Source of the DNA: Syntrophomonas sp. UBA5432
GTDB taxonomy: Bacteria > Bacillota > Syntrophomonadia > Syntrophomonadales > Syntrophomonadaceae
Assembly (NCBI GenBank): GCA_002424365.1
Contig: DIRQ01000044.1
Coordinates: 1-14,583, forward strand
Reading direction: 5' to 3'
DNA length: 14,583 bases
The first letter of the stretch is position 1; the number at the start of each line of letters is the position of its first letter. Position numbers and translations under genes: made by a program. Positions 1-7,080 of the stretch are shown piece after piece. The notes below the pieces were generated by a model. That model worked only from the letters and a program-made list of their open reading frames with translations. It searched no databases and was not told the origin of the DNA.

Positions 1-64
1 GGGTAAAACAAAGTGCTTGTTCTGTAGACAGGTATATAGATAGTTAACACTTTTTTTAGCTTCT

Positions 65-93
65 GCATAAGCTAAAGGCAGGCGGAAATACTT
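65..93 (+). promoter_or_regulatory. candidate forespore (sigma-F/G type) promoter of csfB
   Basis: GCATA at 65-69 matches the sigma-F -35 consensus GYATA. GGAAATACTT at 84-93 matches all but the last position of GGNRANANTR, with a 14-nt spacer. Transcription would start near 99-100, just ahead of the AAGGAG at 101-106, giving a very short leader. B. subtilis csfB is known to be sigma-F dependent, which is why I looked. An 8-bp hairpin (TTTAGCTT 55-62 / AAGCTAAA 69-76) overlaps the -35. This is motif matching only. Confidence 0.4.
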
Positions 94-114
94 TTTAAAA
101 AAGGAGAGTCTTTT

Positions 115-330
115 ATGGAACCGGAAACCCGTGGTAATGAAAAACCCATTACCGGGGTACTATTACCGCGTTGTCATCTTTGCAAAGAAGTACCGAAAAA
201 AGGTATTAGGGGCGGGATAAGGATAAGAAAAAGCTTTATCTGTGAAAATTGTGAGTCGCGCATAGTTACTCTAGAGGCAGGATGCAGCGAATACCAGATT
301 GTATTAGAAAAACTAAAGAAAATATGGTAG
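115..330 (+). CDS. csfB: Anti-sigma-G factor Gin (CsfB)
   Basis: A 71-residue protein of the Gin/CsfB family, the small zinc-binding inhibitor that holds sigma-G (and sigma-E in B. subtilis) inactive until the right stage of sporulation. Two Cys pairs are visible: C-H-L-C at about residues 20-23 and C-E-N-C at about 43-46. They have the family's spacing and would bind one zinc between the subunits of a dimer. The segment between them (GIRIRKSFI) resembles the equivalent part of B. subtilis Gin, and the C-terminus ends in a short basic helix. The ATG is preceded by AAGGAG with a normal gap. The gene stands alone and upstream of the decarboxylase gene, as csfB does upstream of yaaO in B. subtilis. 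Assignment rests on the Cys pattern, size and synteny. Confidence 0.85.
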   Translation: MEPETRGNEKPITGVLLPRCHLCKEVPKKGIRGGIRIRKSFICENCESRIVTLEAGCSEYQIVLEKLKKIW

Positions 331-360
331 TTCCTTACTAACTACCTTCGCCCGCAGGCG

Positions 361-415
361 GTACTCCGGCAATCAGTTCCATCTTCAGTTAGGTTACTGC
401 TGAGTACCGGAGTAC
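361..415. repeat. imperfect palindrome heading repeat copy A
   Basis: GTACTCCGG (361-369) pairs with CCGGAGTAC (407-415), and further pairs (CAATCAG with CTGAGTA) continue inward. No T-run follows, so it is not a terminator. It occupies the same relative place as the palindromes next to the other three repeat cores in this window (2179-2236, 7669-7708, 10722-10812). Confidence 0.65.
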
Positions 416-463
416 ACGCAACCGCGACTGAAAAAGTCTACCCACCCCCAGCACCCATCCCCA

Positions 464-536
464 CCCCTAACCCCTGACTCCTCACTCTAGACAATCGAGT
501 TCTAAATTCGAAGTTATTTAAAGATAACTTTGTCAT
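464..536 (+). repeat. dispersed repeat core, copy A
   Basis: A C-rich head (CCCCTAACCCCT, then CTCACTCTAGACAA) is followed by GTTCTAAATTCGAAGTTATTTA and an AACTTTG tail. The same order of blocks recurs at 2101-2172 (inverted), 7757-7850 and 10821-10890. AAGTTAT (511-517) and ATAACTT (524-530) can form a 7-bp stem. The rest of the 331-656 spacer holds the palindrome at 361-415, a C-rich stretch and the terminator at 549-575. It has no gene I can support. Confidence 0.8.
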
Positions 537-548
537 TAACACTACTCA

Positions 549-575
549 TAAGCACAGGAAGTGCTTGTTTTTTTT
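549..575 (+). terminator. rho-independent terminator upstream of the decarboxylase gene
   Basis: AAGCAC (550-555), loop AGGAA, GTGCTT (561-566), then G and eight T. The 6-bp stem is short but the T-run is strong. It lies 219 nt past csfB and 81 nt before the decarboxylase start. It could end csfB transcripts or act as an attenuator. I recognise no riboswitch aptamer in front of it. Confidence 0.6.
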
Positions 576-656
576 GGTAGATACAACATATTTAATATAC
601 AATTACAATTAATAATAAAATAACTTCATTACATTTAATAAAAGGAGATTTTTTAT

Positions 657-2090
657 TTGCCAGGATCAACGCCTATTTATACAGCTTTACAGCAATACGC
701 AGGTAAAGATTTTCTCCGTTTGCATATGCCCGGCCATGTAGGTAAAGGTATTAAACAGCATGAGCTATGTCGGCTGGCTGTGTTGGATTTAACTGAAATA
801 CCGGGACTGGACGATTTACACTTGCCCACCGGGGTTATCAAAGAGTCGCAGGAGTTACTAGCACGGGCTTTTGGTGCTGTTAAGAGTTATTTCCTGGTAA
901 ACGGGGCAACCTCAGGAATACACACTCTTTTTTTGGCCCTTAATCAGGAAGGAAGCAAGGTTTTACTTCCCCGTAATGCTCATCGCTCTTTTTATGGAGG
1001 TCTGGTTTTATCGGGAGCGACTCCTGTTTATATTCCGGTACAGGTGGAATCGGAGCTGGGTATATCCCTGGCCGTTACAGCAGAAGATGTAAACCGCCTC
1101 CTGATTTTGAATCCAGAAGTAAATAACGTATTTATCAGCAGTCCCAGCTACTACGGGACAGGCTCTGATATTGAGGCCATTGCTAGTATTACAATAAGCC
1201 ATAATAAATTGCTGTTGGTAGACGAAGCCCATGGTGCCCATTTTACTTTTAGCCGGCACTACCCTCAAACAGCTTTGGAAAGCGGGGCTGATGGGGTAAT
1301 TAATGGTCTACACAAGACTCTGCCAGTTTTAAACCAGGGGGCCTCTCTACACCTATCAGCACGGCTGGCTGGTGATTCCAGGATAGTAAAATCGCTTAGC
1401 TTGCTAACTACTACCAGTCCTTCTTATCCAATTCTGGCTTCAATTGAGCTAGCCCGTCAGTTTATGGAAAAGAATGGGGAAAGCATACTGGAGAAGTCCT
1501 ATCAGCTTTCCCAGGAATATCGCCAAAAGATAAACGCAATTACCGGTCTGAATTGCTGTGAGCAAGAGTTACAGGCAGTTACCGGAGTAACAGTCTTAGA
1601 CCCGCTCAAAATGCTGGTTTCGGTACGGGGCAGCTCTCTAGATGGTTACCAGTTTGCGGCATTGTTAAGGGAAAGGTATGGTATTCAAGTCGAGCTGGAG
1701 GGCACTAATTTCATCCTGGCTATGTTTTCTCTCTTTCATGACCGTAATGACTGGGAGAAGTTTTACCAGGCCCTGCAGGTCATTGCTGCCACTTATCCGG
1801 GCAGGAGAAAAACTTGGCCTAAAGTAAAAATGCCTCCAATGCCTTCTAGGATGCTAACCCCCCGTCAGGCCTTTATGGCTTTGAGCCACCAAGTACCTAT
1901 AAAGGATGCTCTTAACCGGGTAGCGGCAGAGTTGATTACGGTATACCCGCCCGGGATACCCTGCATCCTGCCCGGTGAACTGATTGACCAGGAAATGATG
2001 GATTATATAATTTACCTGAGAAAAAGTGGCGCCCGTTTACAGGGTCCCCAGGACCCCAGTTTGCAGTATATAAATGTGATACGGGAATAA
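657..2090 (+). CDS. yaaO: Orn/Lys/Arg decarboxylase family protein (YaaO type)
   Basis: A 477-residue cytoplasmic PLP enzyme of the fold-type I Orn/Lys/Arg decarboxylase family, length-matched to B. subtilis YaaO. The PLP-ring motif D-E-A-H-G-A-H is at 189-195 and the Schiff-base lysine is in G-L-H-K-T-L (K220), followed by the usual G-A-S-L-H. The N-terminal F-L-R-L-H-M-P-G-H motif and the C-terminal Y-P-P-G-I-P segment are also typical. The family makes diamines or agmatine from basic amino acids; the substrate cannot be read from sequence. The start is TTG at 657: AAAGGAG at 641-647 gives a 9-nt gap, and the protein begins MPGSTPIYTAL as the family does. It lies between csfB and tmk as in B. 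subtilis. The spacers on both sides suggest it is transcribed separately. Confidence 0.9.
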   Translation: MPGSTPIYTALQQYAGKDFLRLHMPGHVGKGIKQHELCRLAVLDLTEIPGLDDLHLPTGVIKESQELLARAFGAVKSYFLVNGATSGIHTLFLALNQEGSKVLLPRNAHRSFYGGLVLSGATPVYIPVQVESELGISLAVTAEDVNRLLILNPEVNNVFISSPSYYGTGSDIEAIASITISHNKLLLVDEAHGAHFTFSRHYPQTALESGADGVINGLHKTLPVLNQGASLHLSARLAGDSRIVKSLSLLTTTSPSYPILASIELARQFMEKNGESILEKSYQLSQEYRQKINAITGLNCCEQELQAVTGVTVLDPLKMLVSVRGSSLDGYQFAALLRERYGIQVELEGTNFILAMFSLFHDRNDWEKFYQALQVIAATYPGRRKTWPKVKMPPMPSRMLTPRQAFMALSHQVPIKDALNRVAAELITVYPPGIPCILPGELIDQEMMDYIIYLRKSGARLQGPQDPSLQYINVIRE

Positions 2091-2100
2091 GGCGGGAACA

Positions 2101-2172
2101 ATGAAGTTGTTTTGTTAATAACTTTGAAATTAAAACTTGAGTAATTGCCTAAAGCGAGGGGTAAGGGGTGAG
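2101..2172 (-). repeat. dispersed repeat core, copy B (inverted)
   Basis: Read on the minus strand, this shows the same series of blocks as copies A, C and D: CCCCTTACCCCTCGCTTTAG, then GTTTTAATTTCAAAGTTATTAA, then ACAACTTCATTGTT. It starts 10 nt after the decarboxylase stop codon. It is the most diverged of the clear copies. Confidence 0.7.
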
Positions 2173-2178
2173 GGGTAA

Positions 2179-2236
2179 CCCGGCACCCAGTAACACTCAA
2201 CTTAGTGCAGGGTTAATATTAGCACTGAGTGCCGGG
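2179..2236. repeat. palindrome next to repeat copy B
   Basis: CCCGGCACCCAGT (2179-2191) pairs with ACTGAGTGCCGGG (2224-2236), 12 of 13 positions. The arm on the minus strand reads CCGGCACTCAGT, identical to the 12 nt beginning the palindrome of copy C at 7669. No T-run follows, so it is not a standard terminator. The remainder of the spacer to 2430 is AT-rich and holds only the tmk promoter candidate. Confidence 0.7.
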
Positions 2237-2360
2237 GAGCATCAGTGTGTCCTATGGGTACGTCTAATTATTTATTGGAATATATATTTATTACTTTTTA
2301 TAGTGGAATAAATTTTGGTAAAGTGCCGCACAATTTACGGAAAATACGTGGCTTAACTTA

Positions 2361-2369
2361 TGTTAAAAT
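2361..2369 (+). promoter_or_regulatory. candidate extended -10 promoter of the tmk operon
   Basis: TG at 2361-2362, one base, then TAAAAT at 2364-2369 form an extended -10 element. I see no good -35. It lies inside a TTAAC-TTAT-GTTAA inverted repeat (2353-2366). Transcription would start about 55 nt before the CTG start of tmk. Confidence 0.35.
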
Positions 2370-2430
2370 AAAGAGAAACATGGAAAGCTAGTATATTCAG
2401 GTAATTATAATCCAAAAGAGGGTGTAGGTA

Positions 2431-3069
2431 CTGGAAAGCAGGGGGATATTTATAAGCCTGGAGGGAATAGACGGCTCGGGTAAGACCAGTTTAATAGAGT
2501 CCCTTAAGCCTTATATGGAGCAGAATTTTGGCCTGGAAGTGCTGAGCATAAGGGAACCGGGCGGGAATACCATATCAGAAAAGATAAGAGAGCTGCTGTT
2601 GGATGCTGCTAACCAGAGGATAACCCCCCGAACGGAAGCTTTGCTCTATGCTGCTGCCCGTAGCCAGGTAGTAGAAGAGGTTATTAACCCAGCCTTGATG
2701 GACGGCAAAATAGTAGTGGCCGACCGTTATATGGACTCTACCATAGCTTATCAGGGTTACGGTCGGGGGCTGGACATCAAATTTTTGCAGGAACTAAATC
2801 AATTGTGTACGGGAGGACTTAAACCACATTTAACCCTACTGCTTGATCTAAGCAGTGAAGAAGCGTGGCAGAGGCGGAAAAAAGAGACTCCTGATCGGTT
2901 GGAGAAAGAAGGACTAGCTTTTCAGGAAAAAGTTAGGCAGGGATACCTAATCTTAGCAGAACAGAAGAAAGAAAGAATAAAAGTCTTAGATGCCAGACAG
3001 CAACCAGAAAAACTCCTGCACCAGGCTATGAAATGCCTAGATGAAATACTAACATTACACCGAAAATAA
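2431..3069 (+). CDS. tmk: Thymidylate kinase (CTG start)
   Basis: dTMP kinase (dTMP + ATP to dTDP), 212 residues from the start chosen here, the usual family size. The P-loop G-I-D-G-S-G-K-T is at residues 12-19, the D-R-Y-M-D-S substrate motif at 98-103, and the LID region with R-R-K-K-E-T-P-D-R-L-E follows at about 150. The first in-frame ATG is at 2515, after the P-loop, and would make an inactive 184-residue protein. The frame is closed upstream by TAG at 2425-2427, and no ATG, GTG or TTG lies between that stop and the P-loop. The only near-cognate start is CTG at 2431, about 9 nt after a GAGG (2418-2421), which gives (M)ESRGIFISLEGIDGSGKT, a normal Tmk N-terminus. First gene of a tightly packed operon. 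The product is certain; the CTG start is strongly inferred. Confidence 0.93.
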   Translation: MESRGIFISLEGIDGSGKTSLIESLKPYMEQNFGLEVLSIREPGGNTISEKIRELLLDAANQRITPRTEALLYAAARSQVVEEVINPALMDGKIVVADRYMDSTIAYQGYGRGLDIKFLQELNQLCTGGLKPHLTLLLDLSSEEAWQRRKKETPDRLEKEGLAFQEKVRQGYLILAEQKKERIKVLDARQQPEKLLHQAMKCLDEILTLHRK

Positions 3070-3086
3070 ACTGGGAGGTGTACTTT

Positions 3087-3536
3087 ATGAAAATAGACCG
3101 AGAGCGGGATAAAATTAATAGCTTCGGCACTCTAGGCAAAAGAGGTGTACAGGGAGTAAAGAAGAGTACAGCTTCGTCCTTTGAACAGGAACTGGCACAG
3201 CAACGTGATGCCGAAAGCCAGTATCGCATGCAGGAAATATTAAAAGAAATTGACCGTTTAAATGATAAGCTAAACCGCAGCCTAAACGTTAATGATTTAA
3301 TGCTATATAAAAAACTAGTAAAGCAGTTTTTACGGGAGGCTACTACCCGGGCTTATGCTGTGAAACAAGAGAGGGGCCGTAATCGCCGGGGTCGCAGCCT
3401 TTTAATTTCGATTGCTACCATAGATAGTGAAATAGAGAAACTTATTGAGGACTTTGTTAGAGAGCGTAAAGAACCGGTCGATGTGCTAATTACCCTTGAT
3501 AAAATTAGAGGTATGCTGGTAGACCTGATGATATAA
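3087..3536 (+). CDS. yaaR: YaaR family protein (DUF327)
   Basis: A 149-residue, charged, mostly helical protein matching YaaR (DUF327), a conserved Firmicute protein of unknown biochemical role encoded between tmk and holB. The centre, with L-M-L-Y-K-K-L-V-K-Q-F-L-R-E and then R-A-Y-A-V-K, is the family's typical stretch, followed by basic R-G-R-N-R-R-G-R and a terminal helix with I-D-S-E-I-E-K-L. No signal peptide or membrane segment is visible. I place the start at ATG 3087: GGGAGGTG (3073-3080) sits 6 nt before it. The in-frame GTG at 3078 is part of that ribosome binding site. In B. subtilis yaaQ (darA) sits between tmk and yaaR; here only 17 nt separate them. Confidence 0.85.
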   Translation: MKIDRERDKINSFGTLGKRGVQGVKKSTASSFEQELAQQRDAESQYRMQEILKEIDRLNDKLNRSLNVNDLMLYKKLVKQFLREATTRAYAVKQERGRNRRGRSLLISIATIDSEIEKLIEDFVRERKEPVDVLITLDKIRGMLVDLMI

Positions 3537-3548
3537 TAAGGGGAAGTT

Positions 3549-4508
3549 ATGAATTATTTTACTGAAATTGTTGGACAGGAGAGGGCAATAAACCTTCTAA
3601 CCAAAAGTATGGATAACGATAATATTAGTCATGCCTACCTTTTTTCCGGCCCAGCCGGGGTGGGAAAAATGCAGGTGGCAATGGCTTTTGCTTACAGCCT
3701 TATCCACCTACAAGATAAACAAGCGGCAATATATTTTAGCGAAAACCTACATCCAGATCTTTTGATTATAGAAAAACTGGAGAACCGTAGCCTAATTAGC
3801 AAGGAACAGATAACTCAGGTACTGGAACCCTGGTTTGCATTAAAACCCTACCGGGCTCAGCGCCGGGTAGCTATAATCAGGGATGCCCATTTAATGAGTT
3901 TGGAAGCGGCTAACGCCCTGCTAAAAACCCTGGAAGAACCACCGCTTTATGCTTTAATAATATTGATCAACGATGATGATAATTTACTGGAAACTATTAT
4001 TTCCCGCTGCCAGATAGTACGCTTTTTCCAGCTACCGGAGAAAGATATCGCAGAGTACCTACTAAAGCAGGGTATTGATAAGGAAAAGGCCCACTGGGCA
4101 GCCCAACTGGGTCAGGGCAGTATTAGCAGAGCTCTACGTTTTGCCCAGGAGGAAGATTTGGAACAAATCTGGGATATTGTTATAGCTATTATCAAGGACC
4201 TTGCTTTGGGCCGAAGGGCAGCGGTTTTCGAGATATCTGAGAAAATACAAAGAGCTCCAGACTTAAGCATTAAGTTAATGGAAACAATTTTAAGAGATGC
4301 TTTGGTAATCGAAAATAGTAAGCAGGAAGGGATTCTCCTAGCGCCGGAAGTCCCTGAACTACAAAAGCTATTACAGGGGAAAGACCAGACAAAGATAATG
4401 CAGGCACTGGTAGAAATAGATAATCTAAGAGCTTATTATCGGCGCAACATAAATACTGTTTTAATAAATACCAACATAGGCTATCAGCTCTGGGAAGCTT
4501 TACAATAG
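3549..4508 (+). CDS. holB: DNA polymerase III delta-prime subunit
   Basis: The 319-residue delta-prime clamp-loader subunit, an AAA+ protein that works with delta and tau/gamma to load the beta clamp. The N-terminus (IVGQERAI) is followed by S-H-A-Y-L-F-S-G-P-A-G-V-G-K (P-loop-like, K40), an A-H-L-M-S-L-E-A-A-N-A-L-L-K-T-L-E-E-P-P block around 111-132, and S-R-C at 152-154, which supplies the trans-acting arginine finger. Two departures are visible. The P-loop Thr/Ser is replaced by Met41, consistent with delta-prime not hydrolysing ATP. The four zinc-binding cysteines usual before the H-P-D-L motif are absent: that stretch (about 50-72) has no Cys at all. Its start is 12 nt after yaaR, preceded by AAGGGGAAG. 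Confidence 0.92.
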   Translation: MNYFTEIVGQERAINLLTKSMDNDNISHAYLFSGPAGVGKMQVAMAFAYSLIHLQDKQAAIYFSENLHPDLLIIEKLENRSLISKEQITQVLEPWFALKPYRAQRRVAIIRDAHLMSLEAANALLKTLEEPPLYALIILINDDDNLLETIISRCQIVRFFQLPEKDIAEYLLKQGIDKEKAHWAAQLGQGSISRALRFAQEEDLEQIWDIVIAIIKDLALGRRAAVFEISEKIQRAPDLSIKLMETILRDALVIENSKQEGILLAPEVPELQKLLQGKDQTKIMQALVEIDNLRAYYRRNINTVLINTNIGYQLWEALQ

Positions 4509-4535
4509 TTGATGGACCAAGAAGGAGGTAATGTA

Positions 4536-5270
4536 ATGGCCTGGGTGGCAGGGATAAGGTTTAAACCTGCAGGTAAAATATATTATTTTGAATGCCGGGA
4601 TATTGATTTAGAAACAGGGGATGCAGTAATTGTAGAAACTATCAGAGGTATAGAATGTGGTGATGTAGCCATAGGAAAGCGGGAAATGAGTGAAGACGAG
4701 CTGGTTTTACCCTTAAAAACTGTGATACGTAAAGCTACCCCTGCTGATATTGAGGTTTTTAACCGGAATAAGGAAAAAGAAGAAGAAGCCATGCGAATAT
4801 GCAAAGAAAAGGTTAAGGAACATCAGCTGCCTATGCGCCTGATTGATGTTGAGTATACATTTGATTTAGGGAAAATTATATTTTACTTTACTGCCGAAGG
4901 CCGGGTAGATTTTCGGGAACTGGTAAAAGACCTGGCCTCCATATTTAAAACTCGGATAGAGCTACGCCAAATTGGGGTACGGGATGAAGCTAAAACTTTA
5001 GGTGGATTAGGAACCTGTGGCCGAATTTTGTGCTGCAATTGTTTCCTGGGGGAATTTGCACCAGTTTCTATTCGTATGGCCAAAGAGCAAAACCTATCAT
5101 TAAACCCGACCAAAATATCAGGCATTTGTGGACGCCTGATGTGCTGCCTCAAATATGAATCGGACCTATACGAATCCGGCAAGGGAAACGGGGAGGACAA
5201 GCATGGAGAAGAGCCTACAGGAGTTAAAATTGATCTTACGGGAACTGATGCTGGAAGTGGGGGAGCTTAA
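4536..5270 (+). CDS. ricT: RicT (YaaT), PSP1-domain Fe-S protein
   Basis: A 244-residue PSP1-domain protein. In B. subtilis RicT joins RicA (YmcA) and RicF (YlbF) in an Fe-S complex that promotes RNase Y-dependent mRNA maturation and affects sporulation, competence and biofilm formation. The core G-L-G-T-C-G-R-I-L-C-C-N-C (Cys 161, 166, 167, 169) and the later S-G-I-C-G-R-L-M-C-C-L-K-Y-E (Cys 198, 203, 204) carry the conserved cysteines assigned to cluster binding. I start it at ATG 4536 because AAGGAGGT (4522-4529) is 6 nt before it. In-frame starts at 4509 and 4512 lie upstream of that site. The last 22 or so residues are a Gly/Asp/Glu-rich tail overprinted on yabA. Confidence 0.92.
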   Translation: MAWVAGIRFKPAGKIYYFECRDIDLETGDAVIVETIRGIECGDVAIGKREMSEDELVLPLKTVIRKATPADIEVFNRNKEKEEEAMRICKEKVKEHQLPMRLIDVEYTFDLGKIIFYFTAEGRVDFRELVKDLASIFKTRIELRQIGVRDEAKTLGGLGTCGRILCCNCFLGEFAPVSIRMAKEQNLSLNPTKISGICGRLMCCLKYESDLYESGKGNGEDKHGEEPTGVKIDLTGTDAGSGGA

Positions 5271-5472
5271 AGAACGGGTAAGCAAGCTGGAAAGAGATTT
5301 GGGGCAGGAAGAAGAGCCCTCTCCACCCGTTTATAGCCTGGAATTGGAAGGTGAGAGCTATGACAACCTGGGTAGAATTTATCACCAGGGATATCACATT
5401 TGTCCTGCCGCTTTTGGGCAATTACGTAATGGAGGGTGTCTTTTCTGCATAGCTTTTATGGAAAGGGAGTAA
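5203..5472 (+). CDS. yabA: Replication initiation control protein YabA
   Basis: An 89-residue YabA, the negative regulator that bridges DnaA and the DnaN clamp to limit replication initiation. The N-terminal third is a coiled coil (LKLILRELMLEVGELKERV, tetramerisation in B. subtilis). The C-terminal zinc module is clear: Y-H-I-C (His65, Cys67), then C-L-F-C (Cys79, Cys82). It is shorter than the 119-residue B. subtilis protein, mainly in the linker and coil. The start is ATG 5203 with GGGGAGGA (5190-5197) ahead of it; an in-frame ATG at 5155 has no such site and would add non-family residues. It overlaps the ricT end by 68 nt and ends 3 nt before trmN6. Lying beside holB, it ties initiation control to the replisome genes. 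Confidence 0.88.
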   Translation: MEKSLQELKLILRELMLEVGELKERVSKLERDLGQEEEPSPPVYSLELEGESYDNLGRIYHQGYHICPAAFGQLRNGGCLFCIAFMERE

Positions 5473-5475
5473 TAA

Positions 5476-6237
5476 GTGAAGCCCCAATCAAGCAATTTGG
5501 TATATGAAGACGAAACCCTGGATGATTTAATTATCGGGGGATACAAACTGATTCAGCCCCGTTATGGTTACCGTTTTTCCATAGATGCAGTTCTGCTGGC
5601 CCATTTTGTTGATTTAAAAAAGATAAAACAGCTAGTAGACTTGGGCTGTGGTAACGGGGTGATTCCCCTTTTATTATCAGCACGTTCAGGTAACATTAAG
5701 ATTACCGGACTAGAAATTCAGGAAGCAATGGTTAAGCGGGCTCAAAGGAGTGTGGAGTATAACCTCTTACAGAAGCAGGTGGAAATTGTCCGGGGAGACC
5801 TGCAGGAGATAGACAAATATTTCCCGGCAGCATCGATAGATCTGGTTTTAAGTAATCCCCCCTTCTGGAGCAGTAACGAGGGACATTTAAGTAAAAACCC
5901 GGAAGAAGCCTGTGCCCGCCATGAAATAGCTATGGACTTAAACGCTCTTATCCGGGCTGCAGCTTACCTCTTAAGGCCGGGAGGGAGCTTTTGCCTTATT
6001 CACCGTGCGGAGCGCTTGACTGATATTATAAACACTTGTACTGTGAATAAACTCTTACCCGTCCGCCTAAGGACGGTTCATTCTTTCTGGCAGGAAGAAG
6101 CCAAGCTAATTTTGCTGGAGGCGCAAAAAAGAAAACAGGGGCGATTAAAGCTGCTACCCCCGCTGGTTATCTATAATAAGCCAGGTGAATATAGCGAAGA
6201 AATTAACCGATTTTATTATGCTGGAGAGGAAAGATAA
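5476..6237 (+). CDS. trmN6: tRNA1(Val) adenine-37 N6-methyltransferase family (YabB/TrmN6)
   Basis: A 253-residue class I SAM-dependent methyltransferase of the TrmN6/YabB family. SAM motif I is V-D-L-G-C-G-N-G-V (54-62), the acidic L-E-I-Q-E-A follows at motif II, and the catalytic N-P-P-F is at 127-130, as expected for an amino-group methyltransferase acting on adenine. The E. coli homologue makes m6A37 in tRNA1(Val); the exact target in Firmicutes is inferred from the family. The start is GTG 5476, 6 nt after GGGAG (5465-5469). It is 3 nt from yabA and 2 nt from rsmI, so translational coupling is likely. The small GIY-YIG gene yazA found next in B. subtilis is absent. Confidence 0.88.
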   Translation: MKPQSSNLVYEDETLDDLIIGGYKLIQPRYGYRFSIDAVLLAHFVDLKKIKQLVDLGCGNGVIPLLLSARSGNIKITGLEIQEAMVKRAQRSVEYNLLQKQVEIVRGDLQEIDKYFPAASIDLVLSNPPFWSSNEGHLSKNPEEACARHEIAMDLNALIRAAAYLLRPGGSFCLIHRAERLTDIINTCTVNKLLPVRLRTVHSFWQEEAKLILLEAQKRKQGRLKLLPPLVIYNKPGEYSEEINRFYYAGEER

Positions 6238-6239
6238 TT

Positions 6240-7067
6240 ATGGGTAAACTTTATATATGTGCTACTCCCATAGGCAATCTGGAAGATGCCAGCATAAGGT
6301 TACTTAAAACCCTGCGCCAGGTAGATATAATAGCTTGTGAGGATACCCGCCAGACTTTAAAACTTTTAAACCGCTACAAAATCAAGAAACAGCTCATAAG
6401 TTACCATGAACATAGTAAACCGGAAAAAGAAGATTATATTATTGAGTTACTTCGGGAAGGGAAGGACATAGCCCTGGTATCTGATGCGGGTATGCCAGCC
6501 ATATCTGACCCCGGAGAGCGTTTGGTTAAAAAAACTATTACAGCAGGTGTTAAACTTGAAGTGATACCCGGTCCTTCTGCGCTAATATCGGCTTTAGCTG
6601 TTTCCGGGATGGATACTACCGCCTTTGTATTTGAGGGTTTTTTGCCCCCACGCAGTGCCAAGAGAAGAGAACGACTAGAGATATTAAAAGAGGAAACACG
6701 TACCATAATACTTTATGAGGCACCCCATCGCCTGTTGGCCTGTCTGAAGGATATACAAGAAATTATGGGCGAAGAGCGTAAGCTGGCCATCGCCCGGGAA
6801 CTGACTAAAGTCTATGAAGAGGTTAAAAGGGATAGTGTTTCTGAGCTCTATGAATACTTCAACCATAACCCGCCTCGAGGGGAGATAAGTATAATTATCC
6901 AGGGCAGAACAATAGAAGTAGAAGCCAGAACACTTGCTGAAATAGCCCAAGAGGTGGAAGAGTTGCTGGAACAGGGAATAGATAAAAAAGAGGCCTTCAA
7001 GACGAAGGCCCGCGAGTACGGGATTAAAAAATCCATGCTCTACAATTATTTTGTTCAATCTAAATAA
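6240..7067 (+). CDS. rsmI: 16S rRNA (cytidine1402-2'-O)-methyltransferase RsmI
   Basis: A 275-residue RsmI of the tetrapyrrole-methylase (SPOUT-unrelated, class III) fold, which 2'-O-methylates C1402 of 16S rRNA near the P site. Conserved blocks in order: Y-I-C-A-T-P-I-G-N-L (5-14), A-C-E-D-T-R (32-37), S-D-A-G-M-P-A-I-S-D-P-G (81-92), V-I-P-G-P-S-A (about 110) and F-E-G-F-L-P. A short C-terminal helical domain (KKEAFKTKAREYGIKKSMLYNYF) resembles the family's helix-turn-helix tail. It is the last gene of the tmk run and stops 13 nt before the 3' end of convergent abrB. Its last 80 nt contain an antisense hairpin (6984-7010) that looks like the abrB terminator. Confidence 0.95.
   Translation: MGKLYICATPIGNLEDASIRLLKTLRQVDIIACEDTRQTLKLLNRYKIKKQLISYHEHSKPEKEDYIIELLREGKDIALVSDAGMPAISDPGERLVKKTITAGVKLEVIPGPSALISALAVSGMDTTAFVFEGFLPPRSAKRRERLEILKEETRTIILYEAPHRLLACLKDIQEIMGEERKLAIARELTKVYEEVKRDSVSELYEYFNHNPPRGEISIIIQGRTIEVEARTLAEIAQEVEELLEQGIDKKEAFKTKAREYGIKKSMLYNYFVQSK
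6984..7010 (-). terminator. abrB terminator embedded in the rsmI coding sequence
   Basis: Read on the minus strand: GGCCTTC (7010-7004), loop GTCTT, GAAGGCC (6998-6992), then TC and six T (6989-6984). The 7-bp perfect GC-rich stem plus T-run is a good intrinsic terminator. It lies 71 nt past the abrB stop and wholly within rsmI codons. On the plus strand it is followed by CGCGAG and would not terminate. Confidence 0.7.
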
Positions 7068-7080
7068 AATTAACTATGTA

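Noticed and set aside
2380..2391. Mini-ORF ATG-GAA-AGC-TAG resembling the tmk start CTG-GAA-AGC
   Set aside because: TGGAAAGC recurs at 2381 and 2432 and the frame matches tmk, but two in-frame TAG codons separate it from tmk and the intervening codons look non-coding. Read-through or a regulatory minigene is possible but unsupported.
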